A DNA stretch of 64,000 bases from positions 248,001 through 312,000 of the forward strand of contig JAXLWL010000004.1 of assembly GCA_046328505.1 (NCBI GenBank). The letters run 5' to 3'. The notes under the pieces were generated by a model that was not told where the DNA came from, made no database searches, and was given only the letters and a program-made list of their open reading frames with translations. Source of the DNA: JBDHWG01 sp046328505. Its GTDB lineage: Bacteria; Chloroflexota; Anaerolineae; Epilineales; JAHCIE01. Within the stretch, counting starts at the first letter, position 1, and every line of letters starts with the position of its first letter. Both the position numbers and the translations under genes were made by a program. Below are positions 57,274-64,000 of this stretch, one piece after another.

Positions 57274-58497
57274 CTACGTGCGATAGTCGGCGTTGATGCT
57301 GACGTAGTCTTTGGACAGATCACATGTCCAGACCTCGGCCTGGGCCTTTCCCATGCCCAGGTCCACAGTGATGGTGACCTCGGCTTTCGTCAGCGTTGCG
57401 TGGGCATCGTCCTCTTTGTAATCGGTCGGCTGGCCGTAGCGCAACAGGCAGACGTCATCAAACCACAGGCTTAGCTTCTCTGGATCGAGCTCGACGCCGC
57501 TGTAGCCGGCGGCGCACATCACGCGCCCCCAGTTGGCGTCCTCGCCGTAGATCGCCGTCTTGACGAGACTGGAATTCCCAATGGCAAGACCCACCTGCCG
57601 CGCCGCCGCGAAGTCCGGCGCGCCGGTGATTTTGATTGTCACGAGCTTCGTCGCGCCCTCACCGTCTCGGGCGATCATCTTCGCCAGGGCCGCGGCGACC
57701 TCGGTGAGGCCCGCGAGGAAGGCGTCGTAGCCGGGCGACTGCGGACCCATCAACAGGGGGTTCCCCGCTTGGCCGTTCGCCAGCACCAGCAGCGTGTCGT
57801 TGGTGCTCATGTCGCCGTCCACCGTGATGCTGTTGAACGAGCGGTCGGCGGCCGAGGCGAGAGCCGCGCGGAGCGCGGCTGGAGTGGCCGCAGCATCGGT
57901 GACGATGACCGAGAGCAGCGTCGCCATATTGGGCGCGATCATGCCGGCGCCCTTGGCCACGCCCGCGATGGTGACCGTTCGCCCATTCACCTCGACCCGG
58001 GTTGCGGCGGCCTTGGGAAAGGTATCGGTGGTCATAATGGCGCGGGCGACGCGGTGCCCGGCGTCCGGCGTCGTCTCAAGCGCTTTCGCCGCCGCGGCGA
58101 TACCGGGCGTCACGCGCTCCATCGGCATGGCTTGCCCGATGACCCCCGTCGACATAACGAGAACGCTGTCGGCGGGAACGCCGAGCGCCTCAGCCGTGGA
58201 CTGCGCCATGGCCTGGGCATCGGTCATGCCCTGGGCGCCGGTCACAGCGTTGGCATTGCCGCTGTTGACGACAACGCCGCGGATGGCGTCAGAACGGCGC
58301 GCCAGGACGGCCTGATCGTACACCACCGGCGCGGCCTTGACGCGGTTGGTCGTGAAGACACCTGCCGCGGTGCAGGGCGCGTCGGAGACGATGAGGGAGA
58401 GGTCCAGCTTTTCGGGCGGGCTGCTGGCTTTCACCCGGGCGTGGACGGCGGCGGCGCGAAAGCCGGGCACGAGGGTCAGGGAGGGGTTGTCGATCAT
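57274..58497 (-). CDS. argJ: bifunctional glutamate N-acetyltransferase/amino-acid acetyltransferase
   Basis: 407 residues from ATG 58497, with AGGAAC upstream; the longer frame overlaps the previous gene. The autocleavage site is in KGAGMIAPNMATLLSVIVTD, with Thr193 as the nucleophile that becomes the first residue of the beta chain. VVNSGNANAVTGAQG and VTVDGDMSTNDTLLVLANG-like blocks are present (SITVDGDMSTNDT). The enzyme recycles acetyl from N-acetylornithine to glutamate, starting the arginine pathway. It sits in an operon with argG and homoserine dehydrogenase. Confidence 0.97.
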   Translation of the reverse strand: MIDNPSLTLVPGFRAAAVHARVKASSPPEKLDLSLIVSDAPCTAAGVFTTNRVKAAPVVYDQAVLARRSDAIRGVVVNSGNANAVTGAQGMTDAQAMAQSTAEALGVPADSVLVMSTGVIGQAMPMERVTPGIAAAAKALETTPDAGHRVARAIMTTDTFPKAAATRVEVNGRTVTIAGVAKGAGMIAPNMATLLSVIVTDAAATPAALRAALASAADRSFNSITVDGDMSTNDTLLVLANGQAGNPLLMGPQSPGYDAFLAGLTEVAAALAKMIARDGEGATKLVTIKITGAPDFAAARQVGLAIGNSSLVKTAIYGEDANWGRVMCAAGYSGVELDPEKLSLWFDDVCLLRYGQPTDYKEDDAHATLTKAEVTITVDLGMGKAQAEVWTCDLSKDYVSINADYRT

Positions 58498-58525
58498 GGG
58501 ACGCGTTCCTATTTTGCCAAGCTGC

Positions 58526-59995
58526 TCAGGATATGCGAATACGGCCGCCGACACGCACGCGCACAGGCGAGTGGGCGCGCAAGTCGGCGTCAAGGAGGTC
58601 GCCGGCGATGATGGATGCATCGATCTCGAGGGCCGCGTCGTCGAGGTGAATCACCTGCGCGAAGCCGAAGTTGCTCAACTCGGCGTCTGTCGCCGCGACG
58701 AGGTAGCGGCGCTCAGGGTCGAGAGGCTCGCTGCCGACCAGGACATGACGGACACGACGGCCCGTCTCGGCGGAGGCATCCACATCGACGGTCAGGCCGG
58801 AGACCTGGAGTATGCCGCGAGCACGGCCGCGGAAGGACGGCGGCCTCTGACGGTAGTACTCCGGATTGAGGGTGTGCTCTAGCAGTGCGAGAATATCGGC
58901 GCCCGTCAGCTCCGTCCGGCATGGATTGGCGCCGGTTGCGCAGGTCTCGAAGCGCATCCTTCGGGTGATAACACCTTCGGGCAGGGCGCGGCGCAGCAGG
59001 CCGGTCGACACGAGGCCAATCTCCGCGGCCATGAAAGCGCGCAGACGGTCGGCCAGCCAGTCGCCGACGCCACATTCCCGGTCGTCGGCCAGGTCTAGCG
59101 GCTGAGCCAGGCTTCCCATTGGCTCGTCCAGGATCGCCGCTGTGTCCGCGCGAACGGCTTCGATGGCCGCGGCGACATCCGGCGCCGGCGGGATGTCGTC
59201 GGTGACCGGGAACACGACGCCGCGATACTCCGACGGCTGCCCTGTTGCCGGGTCGAGGGTCAGGTCCAGGCGGCCCACGAAACGCCCGTAGTCGCCGGCC
59301 TGAACAATAGGGGTGCCATGGACGACGTGGGGGGTCTCCAAGAGCGTGTGGCTATGGCCGCCGATGATAAAGGCCAGGCCGCGTGTCCTCTCGACAAGGG
59401 TGAGGTCGCCGCGGTACGGGCGCTCGCCGTAGCCGATGTGGGAGATAACGCCGACCGCGTCGACGCCCTCCGCCCGCAGACATGCCACCTGCTCGGCGGT
59501 CGCCTCGAACTGGTCCTGAACGGCCAGGCCGAAGACGCGGTAGACGTCACCAAAGTGCGGGTCTTTGAAATCCGCGGTCGCGCCCGTCAGGCCGAGTCGG
59601 AAGCCGTCTATATCGAGAGTCAGGCGGTCTGTTGCGCCTTCGACCAGGCCGCCATCCGGCCATCGGAAGTTGGCGGCGAGGATTGGGAAGGTCGCGGCTT
59701 CGGCCTCGTCCGCCAGGGCCGCCGGGCCATAGCGAATGACGATGGCGTTGCCCAGCGCGGCGATGTCGTACCCGACGGCGTTCAGCAGGCGCATGAGCGC
59801 GACGCCACGCGTCGCGGCGCTTTCTAGCAGCGTCTCATCCTCACTGTCGCCCGCATCCACCACGAGAACGTGACGGCCTTCGGCTTCGGCCTGGGCGCGT
59901 TGCTCGCGGATGATAGTCGCGATGCGCGGCAGACGCTCGATGCGGCCGTGCAGGTCGTTCGTGTGGAGGATGGTCAGCTGAAGCGGGTTGGGCAT
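58526..59995 (-). CDS. 5'-nucleotidase-family metallophosphoesterase with altered catalytic motif
   Basis: 489 residues. The N-terminal metallophosphoesterase domain has LTILHTNDLHGRIE, VVDAGDS and IIGGHSHT as metal ligands; the C-terminal 5'-nucleotidase domain (about 290-480) has TGADILALLEHTLNP. In the GNHExDYG motif the sequence reads GNAIVIRYG: Asn83 is kept but the catalytic His is Ala84 and the Asp of the dyad is lost. Activity may be weak or different. There is no signal peptide, unlike secreted UshA. It lies between argG and argJ, 28 bases before the latter. Confidence 0.9.
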   Translation of the reverse strand: MPNPLQLTILHTNDLHGRIERLPRIATIIREQRAQAEAEGRHVLVVDAGDSEDETLLESAATRGVALMRLLNAVGYDIAALGNAIVIRYGPAALADEAEAATFPILAANFRWPDGGLVEGATDRLTLDIDGFRLGLTGATADFKDPHFGDVYRVFGLAVQDQFEATAEQVACLRAEGVDAVGVISHIGYGERPYRGDLTLVERTRGLAFIIGGHSHTLLETPHVVHGTPIVQAGDYGRFVGRLDLTLDPATGQPSEYRGVVFPVTDDIPPAPDVAAAIEAVRADTAAILDEPMGSLAQPLDLADDRECGVGDWLADRLRAFMAAEIGLVSTGLLRRALPEGVITRRMRFETCATGANPCRTELTGADILALLEHTLNPEYYRQRPPSFRGRARGILQVSGLTVDVDASAETGRRVRHVLVGSEPLDPERRYLVAATDAELSNFGFAQVIHLDDAALEIDASIIAGDLLDADLRAHSPVRVRVGGRIRIS

Positions 59996-60020
59996 CGTAC
60001 ACCAGGTAACCGGCTAAGTC

Positions 60021-60087
60021 GTCATGCTGAGCGAAGCGAAACATCCCGGGGGATTGGGGGCACTTCGCTTCGCTCAGTGCGACATGC
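60021..60087. repeat. dispersed hairpin repeat (GTCATGCTGAGCG family)
   Basis: GTCATGCTGAGCGAAGCGAA and a reversed CTTCGCTTCGCTCAG arm form an imperfect hairpin related to 1589-1658. It lies between argG and the nucleotidase-like gene and ends at the argG stop. Confidence 0.7.
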
Positions 60088-60088
60088 C

Positions 60089-61363
60089 CTAATCGCGCTT
60101 GAAGTGGCTGTAGTCGGGGCGGGCATACTGCGACTCGCCCTGGCCCTCGATATCGAGCATCGCCTGCACCTGGAGCGGCAGACCGAACAGGTTGATGAAG
60201 CCCTCGGCGTCGCGCTGGTCGTACACGTCCATGTGGCCGAAGGAAGCGAAGTCCTCGCGGTACAGGCTATTGGGCGACTTGCGGCCGGAGACGATGATGT
60301 TACCCTTGTAGAGCTTGAGGCGAACGAGGCCGCTGACACGCTTCTGGGTCTGCTGGGTGAAGGCGTCCATCGCTTCGCGCAGGGGCGTGAACCACTGCCC
60401 GTAGTACACCATCTCAGCGTAGCGCGGGGCCATGATATCCTTATAGTGAAGGGTCTCGCGGTCGAGGGTGAGCGACTCGAGCTCGCGGTGCGCGGCGAGC
60501 AGGATGGTGCCGCCCGGCGTCTCGTACACGCCGCGCGACTTCATGCCGACGAGACGGTTCTCCACGAGGTCAACGCGGCCGATGGCGTGCGTAGCGCCCA
60601 GCGCATTCAGGCGGTACATCAGGTCTACCAGGCCGTAGCCCACGCCGTTGATCTTCTTCGGCACGCCTTCCTTGAACTCGATCTCGACCGTTTCTGGTTC
60701 GTCCGGCGCATTTTGCGGCGAGACGGTGAGCTGGTACATGTCCTCTTCCGGCTCGTTCCACGGGCTTTCCAGCAAGCCGCCCTCGTGGCTCAAGTGCAGC
60801 AGGTTGCGGTCGCGGGAGTAGATCTTCTGGGACGTTGCAGACACCGGGATATTGCGGGCGGCGGCGTAGGCCAGCGCGTCTTCGCGCGAGCGAATATTCC
60901 ACTCGCGCCAGGGGGCGATGATCTTGAGCTTCGGGTTCAGCGCCTTGTAGGTCAGCTCGAAGCGCACCTGGTCATTGCCCTTGCCGGTGGCGCCGTGGGC
61001 GACTGCATCGGCGCCTTCGATCTCAGCGATCTCGACCTGGCGGCGGGCGATCAGGGGCCGCGCCATGGACGTGCCGAGCAGGTACTTGCGCTCATAGATC
61101 GCCCCGGCCTGGATAACGGGGAGGATGAACTCGGAGACGAACTCCTCGCGCAGGTCTTCGACGTAGCACTTGCTCGCGCCGGTCGCGATGGCCTTCGCCT
61201 CAAGCCCGTCTAGCTCCTCTTCCTGACCAATGTTGGCGGCGAAGCAGACGACCTCGCAGCCGTAATTCTCGCGCAGCCAGGGGACGATGATTGAGGTGTC
61301 AAGGCCGCCACTGTAGGCCAGCACCACCTTCCTAACTTGGGGCCGCTCACTTGTCTGAGACAT
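60089..61363 (-). CDS. argG: argininosuccinate synthase
   Basis: 424 residues; AAAGGAG precedes ATG. The PP-loop ATP motif is LAYSGGLDTSIIVPWLRENY; GATGKGNDQVRFELTYKALN, ATSQKIYSRDRNLLHLSHEG and GRVDLVENRLVGMKSRGVYE follow. It joins citrulline and aspartate to argininosuccinate using ATP. The gene lies 20 bases after homoserine dehydrogenase in the same direction and heads the arginine part of this operon. A dispersed hairpin repeat follows the stop. Confidence 0.97.
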   Translation of the reverse strand: MSQTSERPQVRKVVLAYSGGLDTSIIVPWLRENYGCEVVCFAANIGQEEELDGLEAKAIATGASKCYVEDLREEFVSEFILPVIQAGAIYERKYLLGTSMARPLIARRQVEIAEIEGADAVAHGATGKGNDQVRFELTYKALNPKLKIIAPWREWNIRSREDALAYAAARNIPVSATSQKIYSRDRNLLHLSHEGGLLESPWNEPEEDMYQLTVSPQNAPDEPETVEIEFKEGVPKKINGVGYGLVDLMYRLNALGATHAIGRVDLVENRLVGMKSRGVYETPGGTILLAAHRELESLTLDRETLHYKDIMAPRYAEMVYYGQWFTPLREAMDAFTQQTQKRVSGLVRLKLYKGNIIVSGRKSPNSLYREDFASFGHMDVYDQRDAEGFINLFGLPLQVQAMLDIEGQGESQYARPDYSHFKRD

Positions 61364-61383
61364 GGATGTGGTTCTCCTTTGGA

Positions 61384-62406
61384 TTAGGCTGAATAGATGT
61401 CGATAACATCACGGAGCATGGCCGCGCCGGTCGGCACCGGGCCAAACTCATCCACGGTTGCGGACAGTACGCCCGTGATGTCGGTGTAATAGACAATACC
61501 CATTTGCCATCCGTGCACCTGCGTCATGGGATGCCCGGCGGCGAGAGTGGTCGGCTTGACGCTCAGGTCGTAGCCGCCGTCGGCGCGGCGCTGGGCCGTC
61601 GCCAGCAGCCGGATCGCCTGTCCGGCCGCCTGTGCCGCCTGCAGGTCGCCTGCGCCGATGCCCTGGATGCCCTGCACCTGCACATTGTCCAGCGTCGCCG
61701 GGATGCCGAGGACACTGTTGGCGATGATGACGAGCTTGTTGGCCGTATCCCAGCCTTCGATGTCGAGGCTGGAGTCGGTTTCGGCGACGCCGACCCGCTG
61801 CGCCTCCGCCAGCGCCTCCTGGAAGCTCGCGCCGGTGGCCATCGCTTCAAGGATATAGTTCGTGGTACTATTGAAGATGCCTTCCATGCGATCAATTGTC
61901 GCGGCCACGATGTCGCGCCGTCCGATGTTCACCGTGGGCAACCCGCTGCACACGGCGGCGCTGAAGCGTAGCTGCCGTCCGGCCGCTTTTGCGCGCGCCG
62001 TCAGGTCTCCGTAGGCGAGCACGAGCGGTCCCTTGTTGGCGCTCACGACGTCCAGTCCTCGCTCCAGGGCAGTGCGAATCACGTCCAGTCCCGGCTGTCC
62101 CGTCTTTAGGTCCGTGAGGGTTGACTCTAGCAGAACGTCCGCACCGTCAAGCGCCGCGATAGGCCCCTCGCCTGGCCGTCCGCCTGAGTACCCTGCTACG
62201 CCAACGCCCGACTCCTTGAGTCGGAGCAAGGCCGCCGCATCGATGCCGTCGTGATTGACGACGACCCCGGAGCGATCCGCCGCCGAGACGAGGAGCATGT
62301 CTATGCCGTAGCGTTCGCGGACGACGTCGCCCTTGTCGCGCATGAGCTGAAGAAAGCCACGCCCGACATTGCCGACACCGGCGAGAGCTATCCGGACTGT
62401 TCGCAT
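61384..62406 (-). CDS. homoserine dehydrogenase
   Basis: 340 residues from ATG 62406, with AAAGGG upstream; the longer frame to 62508 is rejected. The N-terminal Rossmann domain is RTVRIALAGVGNVGRGFLQL. The catalytic domain includes VVSANKGPLVLAYGDL and GIFNSTTNYILEAMATG, where the usual Gly-Thr-Thr-Asn is Ser-Thr-Thr-Asn. ETDSSLDIEGWDTANKLVII follows. There is no C-terminal ACT domain, so threonine feedback would need another mechanism. It reduces aspartate semialdehyde to homoserine, leading to Thr and Met. It leads the leftward amino-acid operon. Confidence 0.93.
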   Translation of the reverse strand: MRTVRIALAGVGNVGRGFLQLMRDKGDVVRERYGIDMLLVSAADRSGVVVNHDGIDAAALLRLKESGVGVAGYSGGRPGEGPIAALDGADVLLESTLTDLKTGQPGLDVIRTALERGLDVVSANKGPLVLAYGDLTARAKAAGRQLRFSAAVCSGLPTVNIGRRDIVAATIDRMEGIFNSTTNYILEAMATGASFQEALAEAQRVGVAETDSSLDIEGWDTANKLVIIANSVLGIPATLDNVQVQGIQGIGAGDLQAAQAAGQAIRLLATAQRRADGGYDLSVKPTTLAAGHPMTQVHGWQMGIVYYTDITGVLSATVDEFGPVPTGAAMLRDVIDIYSA

Positions 62407-62437
62407 AGCAGACCCTTTCTGAAGCGTACCTTCGGAC

Positions 62438-62466
62438 TTGCCCCGCCGACGGATACAGGCTAGAAT
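62438..62466 (+). promoter_or_regulatory. promoter of the 127-residue protein gene
   Basis: TTGCCC (62438-62443), 17 bases, TAGAAT (62461-62466), 30 bases before the ATG. Confidence 0.6.
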
Positions 62467-62495
62467 ACAGCGCGACGACCCGCCCAGGAGGCACC

Positions 62496-62879
62496 ATGAG
62501 CGCCGCACAGTACTGGTTCGAGAAGACTCCGGCCAAGAGCGCGTACGACATCTCTGAGCACATCCGCCAGAGCTTCTGGCGCAACGGGCTCGGCTCGGCG
62601 TGGTTCCAGGTGACCCGCGCCGAAGCGCCTTACACCGCGCTCGGCCGCTGGCAGGATGAGGTCTTCATGTTCGAGTGGGAGCCGCTACGCTACCTTGTCC
62701 TGCGCATGCCCAAACATGAGAAGGCCGTCGAAGACGCTTTCTCACGCGTCCTCGGCTTCAAGCCTATCTTTCGATACACTGAAGGCGACCAATCGGTCGT
62801 CGAGTGGCGGCAAGCCGGACGCGCCGATCGCTGGAATGAGCTTGTGCGCCGTGGTCAGCCAGACCTGGCGCGTGTTTAG
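62496..62879 (+). CDS. conserved-looking 127-residue protein, unknown function
   Basis: AGGAGG precedes ATG. The protein is soluble, with many aromatic residues: AQYWFEKTPAKSAYDISEHI, NGLGSAWFQVTRAEAPY, RWQDEVFMFEWEPLRYLVLR and a C-terminal stretch rich in Arg. There is no signal peptide, membrane helix or recognised motif. The alternating pattern suggests a small alpha+beta fold. It is divergent from homoserine dehydrogenase, and the two start regions are about 90 bases apart. Confidence 0.7.
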   Translation: MSAAQYWFEKTPAKSAYDISEHIRQSFWRNGLGSAWFQVTRAEAPYTALGRWQDEVFMFEWEPLRYLVLRMPKHEKAVEDAFSRVLGFKPIFRYTEGDQSVVEWRQAGRADRWNELVRRGQPDLARV

Positions 62880-62966
62880 TCTCGCCTTCCGCGCGGTGAA
62901 TGGGGTCAATTATACCCATAAGCCGTCCTGCCCGTCCAATGTCCTTAGGGATCGAGGAGATGCTCT

Positions 62967-63425
62967 GTGAAACGCCCGACCGGCATCACAATACTTGCCC
63001 TGATTGCCATCATCGGTGGGGTGCTCGTGACCCTGTTCTCGGGCGTCTTTCCACTGCCGGGCGCGGAGCCGCCGACGGGTGTCGAACAGCAGGCAATGGC
63101 CGTTGGCCTGCTCGTCGGCGGGATCCTATGCGTCGCGTTCGGCATCGCGGCGTGGTTCACGCGTACCTGGGCGTATTGGCTGGGTATCGTCGCCGGCGGC
63201 GTCTTGCTCGCCTCGGCCGCGTTGAACCTCTGGCGCGGCGTTCCCTCGATGGGCTCGACAATTGCCCTGGGTTTGGCGGCGGGCATCCTCTACTTGCTTG
63301 TTCGCCCGAAAGTGCGGCGGGCGTTTGTCGTGGCCTCAACACCTCCCGTTCCACCGCCCGCGCCGGCCGGCGGCGCTGCCACCGGACGCCGCAACGCCAT
63401 CCGACGCAAGCCGCGCCGACACTAG
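62967..63425 (+). CDS. small four-helix membrane protein
   Basis: 152 residues from GTG 62967 with GAGGAG 7 bases upstream. Four hydrophobic helices lie at about 6-28, 43-63, 67-87 and 95-112, followed by a Pro/Ala-rich, Arg/Lys-rich cytoplasmic tail ending RRNAIRRKPRRH. The basic tail may bind nucleic acid or acidic lipid. I do not recognise a specific family. A terminator stem overlaps the stop. Confidence 0.75.
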   Translation: MKRPTGITILALIAIIGGVLVTLFSGVFPLPGAEPPTGVEQQAMAVGLLVGGILCVAFGIAAWFTRTWAYWLGIVAGGVLLASAALNLWRGVPSMGSTIALGLAAGILYLLVRPKVRRAFVVASTPPVPPPAPAGGAATGRRNAIRRKPRRH

Positions 63426-63434
63426 GCGCGGCTT
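63408..63434 (+). terminator. stem-loop terminator overlapping the membrane-protein stop
   Basis: AAGCCGCGCC and GGCGCGGCTT form a 10-bp stem with a 7-base loop, followed by AGTTCTCTCTT. Confidence 0.75.
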
Positions 63435-63443
63435 AGTTCTCTC

Positions 63444-63473
63444 TTCACGTACCAGCCTCAAACGGCGTAGAAT
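63444..63473 (+). promoter_or_regulatory. promoter of the final SDR gene
   Basis: TTCACG (63444-63449), 18 bases, TAGAAT (63468-63473), 41 bases before the ATG. Confidence 0.55.
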
Positions 63474-63514
63474 ACTCTCAATCTTATTTGTCACCGCAAT
63501 AAAGGAGTTGCGAC

Positions 63515-64000
63515 ATGCAAATCCAGGGATCGAGCGCGCTCGTCACCGGCGGCGCGTCTGGGCTAGGAGGAGCGACGGTGCGGCGGCTGGCTTCCCAGGG
63601 CGCGCGCGTCGTCATCGCGGACGTCAACGAGGCGACCGGCCAGGCGCTTGCCGCGGAGCTTGGCGACAGCGTCGTGTTCGTCCGAACTGACGTCACCGAC
63701 GAGGCGAGCATGACTCAGGCGGTCCAGACGGCCGTAGAGCGCTTCGGCGGGCTGCGAATTCTCGTCTGCTGCGCTGGGATCGGTCCGCCGCAGCGAATCC
63801 TGGGCAAGGACGGGCCGCACGACCTCGCGTTCTTCAATCGGGTCATCCAGGTCAACCTGATTGGCACGTTTAATGCGCTGCGGCTAAGTGCGGCAGTGAT
63901 GGCGCGGGGCGAGCCGGGTGAGGACGGGGAGCGCGGCGTTGTCGTCAATACCGCGTCGGTGGCTGCCTTCGACGGCCAGATTGGTCAGGCCGCCTACAGC
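63515..64000 (+). CDS. short-chain dehydrogenase, 3-hydroxyacyl-CoA dehydrogenase type 2-like (3' end outside window)
   Basis: The first 162 residues are present; AAGGAG lies 7 bases before ATG. The nucleotide loop is TGGASGLG and the Asp of DVNEATG selects NAD. CCAGIG stands at the NNAG position. The region NTASVAAFDGQIGQAAYS, with the catalytic Ser and Tyr, ends exactly at the window edge. The insertion GEPGEDGERGVVVNTASV is characteristic of human HSD10-like 3-hydroxyacyl-CoA dehydrogenases. It probably oxidises short branched 3-hydroxyacyl-CoA and may open another fatty-acid operon beyond the window. Confidence 0.9.
   Translation, partial: MQIQGSSALVTGGASGLGGATVRRLASQGARVVIADVNEATGQALAAELGDSVVFVRTDVTDEASMTQAVQTAVERFGGLRILVCCAGIGPPQRILGKDGPHDLAFFNRVIQVNLIGTFNALRLSAAVMARGEPGEDGERGVVVNTASVAAFDGQIGQAAYS

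Noticed and set aside
59870..61213. 447-residue plus-strand frame opposite argG
   Set aside because: Antisense to argG with no recognisable domain; high-GC shadow.

Overview
The window is high-GC bacterial chromosome and probably comes from a member of the Chloroflexota. The main clues are exported proteins with long Thr-Pro linkers (TPTATATPT style), two of which also carry a Tyr-Leu-Pro-Leu motif near the linker that I associate with this phylum. Supporting clues are lipoprotein-type substrate-binding proteins, an F420-type luciferase-like oxidoreductase, a small Ras-like GTPase linked to a two-component system, and the absence of outer-membrane genes. The phylum call is inference; there is no rRNA, tRNA or other decisive marker. 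I saw no CRISPR array, prophage or transposase.

Layout: (1) 1-6455, a fatty-acyl/steroid-like beta-oxidation cluster: two different acyl-CoA dehydrogenases, a MaoC hydratase, two tandem short-chain dehydrogenases (the second has lost its active site), a nitroreductase and a gamma-glutamyltransferase-like enzyme. (2) 6503-11846, a signalling operon: response regulator, coiled-coil protein, membrane protein with an SH3-like tail, Rab/Ras-like GTPase and histidine kinase, then a second response regulator behind a structured leader. (3) 11911-23756, mixed genes: MscL with a zinc ribbon, a glutaredoxin-thioredoxin reductase fusion, glycosyltransferase and SMP-30, a secreted CARDB protein, a MITE-like repeat, MFS and GNAT genes, HtrA, diheme cytochrome c and a C39-like protein. 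(4) 23757-36539, a pentose regulon: lacI and a FGGY kinase run leftward, a sugar ABC transporter operon runs rightward, and three operator palindromes lie between them. Xylose isomerase, a second xylulokinase, a mutarotase-like protein and an ornithine-cyclodeaminase-like protein follow. (5) 36546-46086, single genes and small operons: SDR, metal-binding protein, URO-D-like enzyme, GNAT, LLM oxidoreductase, SUI1/YciH factor, a large secreted lamin-tail protein, a 25-residue membrane peptide, SGNH hydrolase and a UPF0173 hydrolase. (6) 46335-54062: argH, then a peptide ABC operon without ATPase genes, a MoaD-like protein and a formamidase-like enzyme. (7) 54152-64000: a membrane alpha/beta hydrolase, a second MITE-like copy, a DUF2442 gene with a truncated DUF4160 partner, a leftward amino-acid operon (homoserine dehydrogenase, argG, a nucleotidase-like protein, argJ, pheA) and an SDR cut by the window end.

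The best candidate for an under-described system is the GTPase/two-component cassette in region 2. The catalytic/degenerate SDR pair in region 1 and the mirrored LacI promoters in region 4 come next.
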